Source: JBDREF01 sp043820045
Lineage (GTDB): Bacteria > Planctomycetota > Phycisphaerae > Sedimentisphaerales > Anaerobacaceae
Assembly: GCA_043820045.1 (NCBI GenBank)
Contig: JBDREF010000071.1
Span: 1-5,400 of the forward strand
Reading direction: 5' to 3'
DNA: 5,400 nt
How positions within the stretch are numbered: position 1 is the first letter of the stretch; every line of letters starts with the position of its first letter. This document shows positions 1 to 5,400 of this stretch, piece after piece. Below the pieces are notes generated by a model. That model saw only the letters and a list, made by a program, of their open reading frames with translations, had not been told where the DNA came from and ran no database searches. Both the position numbers and the translations under genes were made by a program.

Positions 1-900
1 AACGGCCGGACGGTGCACACGTGGGGGGTAATGGCGCTGGCGATGGCGCAGATAATGCCCACGTGGACGGTTGTGGGAGACAAACTGGTCGTAGCTTCGA
101 ATCCGCAGTTTTGCAGCCGGGCCGTTGACCAGCTCAGCAGCGGTACAAACTCCATACGCAGCACGCCCGGATTCAAACAGGCAACCGCCAATCTGCCCGG
201 CAATCTTCTTTCCCTGCGGTACAGCGATTCCAAGGTCCAATTCACCCAGATGATGACCGGCTTGCAGCAGTTTTGGCCCATGGCGACGATGGCGGCGGCC
301 AAGGCGGAAATGAAGCTGCCCTTCGTACTGCCGAATTTGAGCCATATCGCAGCCGATATGGGCCCATCCTGCCAGTATGCCCGTTTCGATGCGCAGGGCT
401 TCTACGGGCACTATAGCGGAGCAGGAATTGAGGCGAGTATGGGTGCGGTGGCCGGAGCTACCATGGGTGTCGGCATAATGATGCCGGCCCTGGCGAGGAC
501 ACGGCAACAGGCCAGCCGGACTGTGTCAATGTCAAACCTTAAGCAATTGGGATTGGTGGTCATCATGTATGCCGACGACCATGACGGAACTCTGCCGGAG
601 AGTTTCGAGCAGGCGAAAGAATATTACCGCAACCCAAAGATTCTGGAATCGCCGCTCAAGCCGAAAGGTTTCAGCGGTCCCAGCTACATCTACGTCAAAG
701 GCCACTCCATGAAAGCGCGATCACCTGCGACGCAGATTATCGCCTACGAGAATCCTGAATACTGTCGAGAGAAAATCAATGCTTTGTTCCTTGACGGCCA
801 CGTCGAGTCAATGCAGCGCGACCGATTCCGGGAAGTTTTGGAGGCGACATACGAACAGCTCGACCGAGAGATGCCAAAGATTGAATTCAAGGGCCGGTGA
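1..900 (+). CDS. Hypothetical protein, 5'-truncated by the window edge: DUF3352-like region plus C-terminal prepilin-like (DUF1559-type) module
   Basis: The frame is open from base 1 and stops with TGA at 898-900. A GTG at 13 is the first possible start, but it has no ribosome binding site and the visible protein opens mid-domain, so I treat the gene as partial. Numbering from that GTG, residues 18-75 (TVVGDKLVVASNPQFCSRAV, then a 'TPGFKQATANLPGNLLSLRY' stretch) resemble the DUF3352-type repeat pattern of planctomycete secreted or membrane proteins. Residues 137-160 form a Gly/Ala/Met-rich hydrophobic segment ending in MMPALARTRQQA. It leads into SNLKQLGLVVIMYADDHDG (174-192) and later FLDGHVE (259-265), hallmarks of the prepilin-like/DUF1559 families. 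In those families this module normally follows an N-terminal GFTLIE-type cleavage motif; no such motif is visible here. The Cys often found before SNLKQ is Met. Exact function is unknown; it is likely an exported or membrane-associated surface protein. The family assignment is by pattern only. Confidence 0.75.
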   Translation, partial: NGRTVHTWGVMALAMAQIMPTWTVVGDKLVVASNPQFCSRAVDQLSSGTNSIRSTPGFKQATANLPGNLLSLRYSDSKVQFTQMMTGLQQFWPMATMAAAKAEMKLPFVLPNLSHIAADMGPSCQYARFDAQGFYGHYSGAGIEASMGAVAGATMGVGIMMPALARTRQQASRTVSMSNLKQLGLVVIMYADDHDGTLPESFEQAKEYYRNPKILESPLKPKGFSGPSYIYVKGHSMKARSPATQIIAYENPEYCREKINALFLDGHVESMQRDRFREVLEATYEQLDREMPKIEFKGR

Positions 901-913
901 AAGCCCGCGAGAT

Positions 914-938
914 TTGTGTCGTATCCGCCGACAGGCAA
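914..938 (+). other. Small hairpin just after the first gene
   Basis: TGTCG (917-921) and CGACA (929-933) form a perfect 5-bp stem with a 7-base loop. TTG (914-916) can pair with CAA (936-938) across a two-base bulge. It starts 14 bases after the stop codon of the upstream gene but no T-run follows, so it is not a standard intrinsic terminator. The same half-sites recur in the dyad over the argG -10 box, so a protein-binding role is equally possible. The element is short and may be chance. Confidence 0.25.
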
Positions 939-979
939 TTCAAAGCCGGGCCGCAGACATCTTTTCCTGCTGCTTTTGA

Positions 980-1008
980 TTGTTTTTGTCGCGATTAGCC
1001 GATATAAT
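980..1008 (+). promoter_or_regulatory. Probable sigma70-type promoter for argG
   Basis: A perfect TATAAT -10 box lies at 1003-1008. A weak -35 box, TTGTTT (3 of 6 matches to TTGACA), lies at 980-985, giving the standard 17-base spacer. Transcription would start near 1015, leaving a leader of about 74 bases before the argG ATG. The -10 box is at the centre of a dyad (TGTCGC at 987-992, GCGACA at 1014-1019), so a regulator could compete with polymerase here. This would also serve the prepilin peptidase and OmpA-like genes if they are co-transcribed. Promoter consensus in planctomycetes is less well defined than in E. coli, so this is a prediction. Confidence 0.55.
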
Positions 1009-1019
1009 CCCATGCGACA
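987..1019. promoter_or_regulatory. Operator-like dyad spanning the argG -10 box
   Basis: TGTCGC at 987-992 and GCGACA at 1014-1019 are perfect reverse complements separated by 21 bases, centred on 1003, the first base of the TATAAT box. This placement suits a repressor or activator site. It does not resemble the AT-rich ArgR box of E. coli and Bacillus, so the regulator, if any, is unknown. A 6-bp dyad can occur by chance. Confidence 0.3.
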
Positions 1020-1088
1020 GTTATTCCTGTGCCCGCGTCGCAGGGGGAATAGAGTTTCAGGGCTTAGGCCTCGTTAAGGATATCTCGA

Positions 1089-2336
1089 ATGGCTAAGAGT
1101 AAGAGTAAAGCTGAGAAGGTTGTATTGGCGTACAGCGGGGGATTGGATACGAGTGTGATTCTGCCGTGGCTGCAGGAGACGTACGGCTATGAGGTGATAG
1201 CGTTTGCCGCGGAATTGGGCCAGGGCGATGAATTAGCCGGCATCAAACGCAAAGCGCTCGCCAGCGGGGCGGCCAAGTGCGTGGTCAAGGACCTTAGAAA
1301 GGAATTCGTCGAAGATTACCTCTGGCCCATGCTCAAAGCCGGCGCGATATATGAAAACAAGTACCTGTTGGGCACGAGCATCGCCCGGCCTTTGATCGCC
1401 AAACACCAGGTCGAGGTAGCCCATGTCGAAGGCGCAACCGCGGTCGCCCACGGCTCAACGGGCAAAGGCAACGACCAGGTACGCTTCGAAGTGACCTACA
1501 TGGCGCTGGATCCGGCGCTGAAAATCGTCGCTCCCTGGAAGGACCCTAAATTCAAGCTCACTTCGCGCGAGGCAGCGGTGGATTACGCCAGGAAACACAA
1601 GATCCCCATAGAGCAGACGAAGAAGAAAATCTACTCCCGCGACCGCAACCTCTGGCACATCAGCCACGAAGGGGCGGACCTCGAAGATCCGGCCAATGAG
1701 CCGAAGGATGACCTATTTGTCATTTCCCGGCCGGTCTCGAAGACGCCGGACAAGCCGGACTATATAACGATAGGCTTCCTTGAAGGAATGCCGCTGAAGC
1801 TCAACGGCAGGCTAACCAGCGGCGTCAAACTTATCGAAACGCTCAACGAAATCGGCGGCAGGCACGGCGTCGGCCAGACCGACCTGGTCGAAAATCGCCT
1901 GGTCGGCATGAAATCGCGGGGCGTGTACGAGACACCGGGCGGGACGATTCTCATGGCCGCCCACAGCGCACTGGAGACCCTCACCCTCGACAGGGAGACC
2001 ATGCACTATAAGCAGCAGATCGCTCTGAAATATGCGGAGCTGGTCTATTACGGCCTGTGGTTTTCGCCGTTGCGGGAGGCCCTCGATGCGTTCGTTGATG
2101 TCACCCAGCGCAACGTCACCGGCGAAGTCAGAATGAAACTGTTCAAGGGACAATGCACGCTGGCAGGCGTCAAGAGTCCGAACAGCCTGTATCAGACCGA
2201 CCTGGCGAGCTTCAAGATGGGCGCCGAATACGACCCGACCGACGCAACCGGCTTTATTCGCCTGTTCGGCCTGCCCGCGAAAGTCGCCGCGATGGTAAAC
2301 AAGAAAGAGCAGAAAGACACAAAAGCGTATAGATAA
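1089..2336 (+). CDS. argG: Argininosuccinate synthase
   Basis: This 415-residue cytoplasmic enzyme joins citrulline and aspartate using ATP, giving argininosuccinate, AMP and pyrophosphate, the penultimate step of arginine synthesis. The N-type ATP pyrophosphatase P-loop AYSGGLDTS is at residues 14-22. Other family signatures are GSTGKGNDQVRFE (122-134), YSRDRNLWHISHEG (182-195) and the GGRHGVGQTDLVENR block followed by VGMKSRGVYETPGG (256-285). Length is slightly above the usual 400 or so because of a Lys/Ser-rich N-terminal tail (MAKSKSKAEK) and a polar C-terminal tail. The ATG at 1089 is supported by TAAGGA at 1075-1080 with 8 bases of spacing. Minor deviations are AAELGQ instead of the usual A-D-x-GQ, and GVGQTD instead of the usual GIGR-type sequence. 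All core motifs are intact, so it should be active. No other arginine genes are visible; the next gene follows within 38 bases or fewer on the same strand, suggesting co-transcription. Confidence 0.97.
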   Translation: MAKSKSKAEKVVLAYSGGLDTSVILPWLQETYGYEVIAFAAELGQGDELAGIKRKALASGAAKCVVKDLRKEFVEDYLWPMLKAGAIYENKYLLGTSIARPLIAKHQVEVAHVEGATAVAHGSTGKGNDQVRFEVTYMALDPALKIVAPWKDPKFKLTSREAAVDYARKHKIPIEQTKKKIYSRDRNLWHISHEGADLEDPANEPKDDLFVISRPVSKTPDKPDYITIGFLEGMPLKLNGRLTSGVKLIETLNEIGGRHGVGQTDLVENRLVGMKSRGVYETPGGTILMAAHSALETLTLDRETMHYKQQIALKYAELVYYGLWFSPLREALDAFVDVTQRNVTGEVRMKLFKGQCTLAGVKSPNSLYQTDLASFKMGAEYDPTDATGFIRLFGLPAKVAAMVNKKEQKDTKAYR

Positions 2337-2341
2337 GGTAA

Positions 2342-3571
2342 GTGGATACGTACTGCTCCGGCAAAGGAGGCATTTTGGCAGTACCGGATTGGATCTGGTT
2401 CGTTTTTATCTTCGCATTCGGCTGTTGTATCGGCAGTTTCCTGAACGTGGTTGTCTATCGCCTGCCGCGCGACAAGTCTCTGGTGTCTCCGCCTTCGTCC
2501 TGCCCGGCCTGCGGCAGGCACATCCGTTTTTACGACAACGTGCCGCTCGTTTCGTGGCTGGTTCTCGGCCGTAAGTGCCGGTACTGCAAGGCCCCGATTT
2601 CGCCTCGCTATTTTGTAATCGAGCTTCTGACCGGCGTAATCTTCATCGGGCTGTTCATTCTGTACTTCCACACCGACATTCGCAAGACCGTTCAGCCGTT
2701 ACTCGAACGCGGCTGGTTTATCTACCTGATCGACATTACTCTATTGGGCGCTTTCATCGCCGCCTCGGCCATTGACCTGGAGCTTTGGATTATTCCATTG
2801 TCCATCTGCTGGCTGGTTACCGGCGTCGGGTTCGTCGGCTCGGCAGTCGGCGTGTATATAATCGACCCGGCTTTGATTCGGGCGTACTCGCTTTTGCCCA
2901 GCGCCTCGCCCGGCTCCGGCGCGATGGCCATCGGAGCGGCGGTCGGGCTTGCCTTATCGGGCGTACTGCTTCTGACCGGCGTGCTCAAAAGAAGTTACGA
3001 ATCGGACGATGCTCCGGACGCCAGTAACGCCGCACAGGGGGACGGTGGGGCGAAAAGTGATTCATCCGACGGACCGCAGATGCAATCGGAGCAGCATTTC
3101 AACCACCGGCTCGAAGCCTGTAGGGAGATAGTATTCCTGCTGCCGGTAGTCGCGTGCTCGGTTGGAGCTTTATGGGCAAGCAGCCACGTCGAGACGATCA
3201 ACGCCTGGTGGGACGGCTTTTCACAACGCCCTGTGGTTGCGGGACTTCTGGGCAGTCTGTGGGGCTACTTCGTCGGCTGCGGCGTAGTCTGGGGTATTCG
3301 CATCTTCGGCACGCTGGCCTTCGGAAAAGAAGCTATGGGGCTCGGCGATGTGCACCTTATGGGCGCTGCCGGAGCAGTGGTGGGCCCGCTTCTCGTCGTC
3401 GTGGCCTTTTTTATCGCACCGTTCTTCGGACTGGCATGGGCGGGTTCTCAGATGTTTTTTAAAAAAATTCGACAAATTCCCTACGGTCCTTTCTTGTCTT
3501 TGGGTATATTTATTGTTATGATTCTACACGATTTGATTTTGGACCGGATAGGGTTCATCTTCTATCGGTAA
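2342..3571 (+). CDS. pilD: Prepilin peptidase / N-methyltransferase (type IV leader peptidase, A24 family) with a large internal insertion
   Basis: This inner-membrane aspartic protease cleaves, and usually N-methylates, type IV prepilins and type II secretion pseudopilins. Coordinates use GTG 2342 (409 residues); TTG 2375 (398 residues) is the likelier start because of the ribosome binding site before it. Seen, in 409-residue numbering: a first membrane helix with GSFLNVVVYRLPR (31-43), the zinc-type Cys pairs CPAC (54-57) and CRYC (79-82), then NVPLVSWLVLG (66-76). The first catalytic Asp is D145 in AIDLELWIIP and the second is D336 in GLGD (333-336). The usual Asp after the Pro of the first motif (…PD) is Leu153, and the usual Lys after GLGD-V is His338. 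About nine hydrophobic segments are visible. The gap between the two Asp motifs is much longer than in PilD of Pseudomonas (D149, D213); it holds an acidic Ser/Asp/Gly-rich linker (about 218-255) and an extra hydrophobic segment (about 263-280). It follows argG closely and precedes the OmpA-like gene, so an operon is likely. Whether it serves pili or secretion (pilD or gspO) cannot be told. Confidence 0.92.
   Translation: MDTYCSGKGGILAVPDWIWFVFIFAFGCCIGSFLNVVVYRLPRDKSLVSPPSSCPACGRHIRFYDNVPLVSWLVLGRKCRYCKAPISPRYFVIELLTGVIFIGLFILYFHTDIRKTVQPLLERGWFIYLIDITLLGAFIAASAIDLELWIIPLSICWLVTGVGFVGSAVGVYIIDPALIRAYSLLPSASPGSGAMAIGAAVGLALSGVLLLTGVLKRSYESDDAPDASNAAQGDGGAKSDSSDGPQMQSEQHFNHRLEACREIVFLLPVVACSVGALWASSHVETINAWWDGFSQRPVVAGLLGSLWGYFVGCGVVWGIRIFGTLAFGKEAMGLGDVHLMGAAGAVVGPLLVVVAFFIAPFFGLAWAGSQMFFKKIRQIPYGPFLSLGIFIVMILHDLILDRIGFIFYR
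2363..2370 (+). promoter_or_regulatory. Ribosome binding site that favours a TTG start for the prepilin peptidase
   Basis: AAAGGAGG, a near-perfect anti-16S match, ends 4 bases before an in-frame TTG at 2375. The upstream GTG at 2342 has only AAGG (2335-2338) 3 bases away, overlapping the argG stop. The strong site favours TTG 2375, although its spacing is a little short. Confidence 0.5.
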
Positions 3572-3599
3572 AAAAATAGGATTTATGTTCCAGCATTAT

Positions 3600-3605
3600 A
3601 AGGAG
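3600..3605 (+). promoter_or_regulatory. Strong ribosome binding site of the OmpA-like gene
   Basis: AAGGAG sits 7 bases before the ATG at 3613, an ideal spacing that fixes the start. Together with the 41-base gap to the previous gene and the lack of a convincing promoter in it, this suggests translation from a shared transcript. Confidence 0.8.
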
Positions 3606-3612
3606 ATATCAA

Positions 3613-4275
3613 ATGCGAGATGCCAACACAAAAATCGTCGCCATGGTAATTTCTCTACTATCGTTGAGTCTTTTGCCGGGTTGCACCAACTGGGAGAAGA
3701 AATATCAGGCTCTGAGCGTGGAACATGAGAATCTAAGGGGCCTGCTGGAGCGGGAAAGGGCGGAAAAGGGAATGCTTGCCGAGCAGGTTACGCAGGGCCA
3801 GCAGACAATCGAAGAGCTGCAAAGGCAGATCGAGCAGGAGCGCAAGACGCCGGCCGCTGCGACAGGTTTCGGAGAGGGCTACGATGTTGCCTTCGATCCG
3901 GCCAAAGGAACGGTCACCGTAACGCTTGAAAACGAGATACTCTTCGACTCGGGCAAAGCCACGCTGAAAAAAGCGACCAGTGCCGAGCTTGACCATATTC
4001 AATCGGTGTTAAGGCAGAAGTACTCCGGCAAACAGGTAGACGTCGTGGGTCATACCGACACGGACCCCATCAGAAAATCGAGCTGGAAGGACAACTGGGA
4101 GCTGTCGGCTCAGCGTGCGCTGACCGTGACCCGTTACCTGATCCAGCGAGGGGCACCGGAAGACAAGATTCGAGCCGTCGGCTGCGGAGAAAGCCTGCCC
4201 GTGGCTTCCAATTCGAGCGCCGCCGGCAAGCAAAAGAACCGCAGGGTCGAAATTGTCGTGTACATAAGAGGATAA
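3613..4275 (+). CDS. OmpA/MotB-type peptidoglycan-binding lipoprotein
   Basis: The protein has 220 residues. An N-terminal signal peptide (MRDANTKIVAMVISLLSLSL) ends in a lipobox-like LPGC with the lipidated Cys at residue 24. Pro at the -2 position is unusual but tolerated in some lipoproteins. Residues 27-77 are rich in Glu, Gln, Leu and Arg and are a likely coiled coil. The OmpA C-terminal domain covers about 100-217: ILFDSGKATLKK (109-120), GHTD (146-149), NWELSAQRALTV (161-172), YLIQRG (175-180) and the closing NRRVEIVV (209-216). By analogy with Acinetobacter OmpA, D149 and R168 would hold the diaminopimelate of the cell wall. The NWELSAQRA form resembles MotB and MotB-like proteins more than Pal, but there is no MotB transmembrane and plug region, so this is not a stator. 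It likely tethers an envelope complex or the outer membrane to peptidoglycan. The start is fixed by AAGGAG with 7-base spacing. It is probably the last gene of the argG transcript. Confidence 0.9.
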   Translation: MRDANTKIVAMVISLLSLSLLPGCTNWEKKYQALSVEHENLRGLLERERAEKGMLAEQVTQGQQTIEELQRQIEQERKTPAAATGFGEGYDVAFDPAKGTVTVTLENEILFDSGKATLKKATSAELDHIQSVLRQKYSGKQVDVVGHTDTDPIRKSSWKDNWELSAQRALTVTRYLIQRGAPEDKIRAVGCGESLPVASNSSAAGKQKNRRVEIVVYIRG

Positions 4276-4310
4276 TAGACCCGCAGGGGGGCACCTTGCT
4301 TCAAATCGAC

Positions 4311-4380
4311 AGACGGCTTTCTCGCGATGGCGCAGCGTTCCGGCTACCTCGCGAAAAAATCCGTATTCAAGGAGCCGTCT
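4311..4380. terminator. Nested inverted repeat between the convergent genes; possible bidirectional terminator
   Basis: AGACGGCT (4311-4318) is the exact reverse complement of AGCCGTCT (4373-4380). Inside it, TCGCGA (4322-4327) pairs with TCGCGA (4349-4354), and the 21-base centre has weak further pairing (AGC with GCT). The right arm lies within the last codons of the comEC gene, whose TAG is at 4344-4346. On the plus strand the outer stem is followed by TTTCTC, a poor T-run; on the minus strand no T-run follows. Position at the end of two convergent genes supports a role in termination, but it is not a classical intrinsic terminator. Confidence 0.35.
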
Positions 4381-5400
4381 TTCTCGACGCGGACAACAAT
4401 CGCTCCGTTTTCGGCAGTATAGAACGACTTGGCTTCCTCTGAGACGTGGGCTGCGCGTTCCGTGTCACGAGCGATTCTCTCATATTGAGTCCGGTCGCAA
4501 CTGTATATCAGAACATCGGCGTCGAGACTCTTGAGAAACTCCGTATCCAGCGTCACGATAGACCCGTGATGGGGAACAACGACAACATCGGCTCTCAGAC
4601 CCGGGTATAATCGAAGAAGCTCCCCCTGTGCAAACCTTTCTATGTCCGAGCACAGCAGGATGCTCACGCCGGCGAATTCTATCAGCGTAACCAGTGACCT
4701 GTCGTTATCGCTTAGTTGCGCCACGTCGTTTGCCTTTTCATCGGGCCAGAGCGTCTTTATCTCAGCGCTGCGGCTGAGATGCAAATCCTTCGGCAAACGC
4801 TCAATTTCAAGACCCTTCGCCGCCAGAGAATCGGCGAGAAACTTGGCCGTACCCCATGAATCGGCCCGGTCGAAGAAGGCGTCATTAGCGTAAACGCCGC
4901 CGACCTTGCAGTGTTCGGCAATCTCAGGTATGCCGTTGATATGGTCCGCGTCGTTATGGCTGACGATAACGGCGTCGATTTTGCCCGTCCCCGTATAGTC
5001 CAGAAAAGGCGCCACAATTCGCGAGCCGATGTCGCTTCGATGCAGCGAGCCGGCATCGAACAGGATATTAGCCGTCCCCGGAAGCTGCGCCAATATCGCC
5101 TGGCCGTGGCCGACGTCGAGACATGTCAGCGTCAAATCGTCACGATGAGTCCTCTGCCATTTTATGCCGCCAAGACAGCCCACAATCGCCAGGATCATTA
5201 CCGTGCAAACGACCTTCTTCGCCAATGGACGCCGAGAGTATGCAAAGCCGGCAAAAGCAATCATGCAATAGTACAAAATCACCAGCGCGACCGGCACCGC
5301 GCCTATGAGTATCTGCGAAACGCCCAGATGCGCGATGAGCTTGACGAGCCATACAAGCGCATCCGACAAGAGTGCGGCGACAATCCCCAAAACGGCGCTC
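4344..5400 (-). CDS. comEC: ComEC/Rec2 DNA-uptake channel, C-terminal part (gene start outside the window)
   Basis: The frame is open to the right edge, past a TTG at 5388-5390, so this is the C-terminal part of a longer protein; full ComEC proteins are usually 700-800 residues. Numbering from that TTG, residues 1-50 and 58-75 are hydrophobic, matching the last membrane helices of the competence domain. Residues about 86-348 form the metallo-beta-lactamase-like domain: LDVGHGQAIL (91-100), FDAG (111-114), SHNDADH (144-150), NDRSLV (229-234), LLCSDIE (245-251) and VVPHHGS (271-277). The HxDxDH form of the metal motif, in place of HxHxDH, is usual for ComEC. LLCSDIE replaces the common LLTGDIE, keeping the Asp. 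In naturally competent bacteria ComEC forms the inner-membrane channel for single-stranded DNA, and the lactamase-like domain is thought to degrade one strand. The gene converges with the OmpA-like gene over a 68-base gap. A stand-alone hydrolase is unlikely given the attached membrane segments. Confidence 0.9.
   Translation of the reverse strand, partial: SAVLGIVAALLSDALVWLVKLIAHLGVSQILIGAVPVALVILYYCMIAFAGFAYSRRPLAKKVVCTVMILAIVGCLGGIKWQRTHRDDLTLTCLDVGHGQAILAQLPGTANILFDAGSLHRSDIGSRIVAPFLDYTGTGKIDAVIVSHNDADHINGIPEIAEHCKVGGVYANDAFFDRADSWGTAKFLADSLAAKGLEIERLPKDLHLSRSAEIKTLWPDEKANDVAQLSDNDRSLVTLIEFAGVSILLCSDIERFAQGELLRLYPGLRADVVVVPHHGSIVTLDTEFLKSLDADVLIYSCDRTQYERIARDTERAAHVSEEAKSFYTAENGAIVVRVEKDGSLNTDFFAR

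Noticed and set aside
13..15. GTG at 13 as the true start of the first gene
   Set aside because: The frame is open to the left edge, no ribosome binding site precedes it in the 12 visible bases, and the protein begins mid-domain without a signal peptide.
952..970. Intrinsic terminator after the first gene (GCAG…CTGC followed by TTTTG)
   Set aside because: The stem is only 4 bp with a 10-base loop, too weak to call.
1812..2153. Open frames on the opposite strand of argG, including a 113-residue one
   Set aside because: They lie antisense to a clearly conserved gene, show no recognisable domains and have no supporting ribosome binding sites; they are explained by the codon composition of argG.
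2192..2671. 159-residue frame on the minus strand across the argG–prepilin peptidase junction
   Set aside because: It overlaps two well-supported genes, is rich in Arg, Asn and Gln without domain-like pattern, and has no credible start signals.
3455..3467. T6A7 run in the prepilin peptidase gene as a programmed frameshift or phase-variation site
   Set aside because: In the reading frame the run does not give a classical X-XXY-YYZ slippery heptamer, there is no obvious stimulatory structure, and both the upstream and downstream protein match the family in one frame.
3577..3602. Separate promoter for the OmpA-like gene (TAGGAT at 3577 or TATAAG at 3597)
   Set aside because: TAGGAT has only a poor -35 partner, and TATAAG overlaps the ribosome binding site and lies too close to the ATG.

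Overview
The window looks like a piece of a Planctomycetota (PVC-group) chromosome. The best taxonomic clue is the first protein. Its C-terminal third carries the 'PALARTRQQA…SNLKQLGL…MYADDHDG…FLDGHVE' pattern, which is typical of the very large families of prepilin-like and DUF1559-like proteins in Planctomycetota and relatives. A prepilin peptidase with a large internal insertion and a MotB-like OmpA lipoprotein fit the same origin. Class level (perhaps Phycisphaerae) is a guess. No mobile element, CRISPR array, tRNA or rRNA was seen.

Layout: four genes read rightward and one reads leftward. (1) Positions 1-900 hold the 3' part of a hypothetical protein with a DUF3352-like middle and a prepilin-like C-terminal module; its start lies outside the window. 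(2) A 188-base gap carries a good -10 box, a weak -35 box and two short dyads that share the half-site TGTCG. (3) argG (1089-2336) is a complete argininosuccinate synthase gene. (4) A prepilin peptidase gene follows within 5 to 38 bases, depending on its start, and ends at 3571. (5) A gene for an OmpA/MotB-type peptidoglycan-binding lipoprotein (3613-4275) follows after 41 bases with a strong ribosome binding site. (6) A 68-base convergent gap contains one arm of a nested inverted repeat; the other arm lies in the 3' end of the next gene. (7) The C-terminal part of ComEC (4344 to beyond 5400, minus strand) runs off the right edge.

How they may work together: argG, the prepilin peptidase gene and the OmpA-like gene are close enough to be one transcript from the promoter near 1003. 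Only argG is a metabolic gene, and no other arginine genes are visible. The prepilin peptidase (pilus or type II secretion maturation), ComEC (DNA transport across the inner membrane) and the envelope lipoprotein share a cell-envelope/DNA-uptake theme, but convergence of two transcripts is weak evidence of a functional unit. Overall this is an ordinary core-genome region. The points most worth a second look are the domain architecture of the first protein, the enlarged prepilin peptidase, the dyads at the argG promoter and the inverted repeat between the convergent genes. I found no convincing undescribed system.
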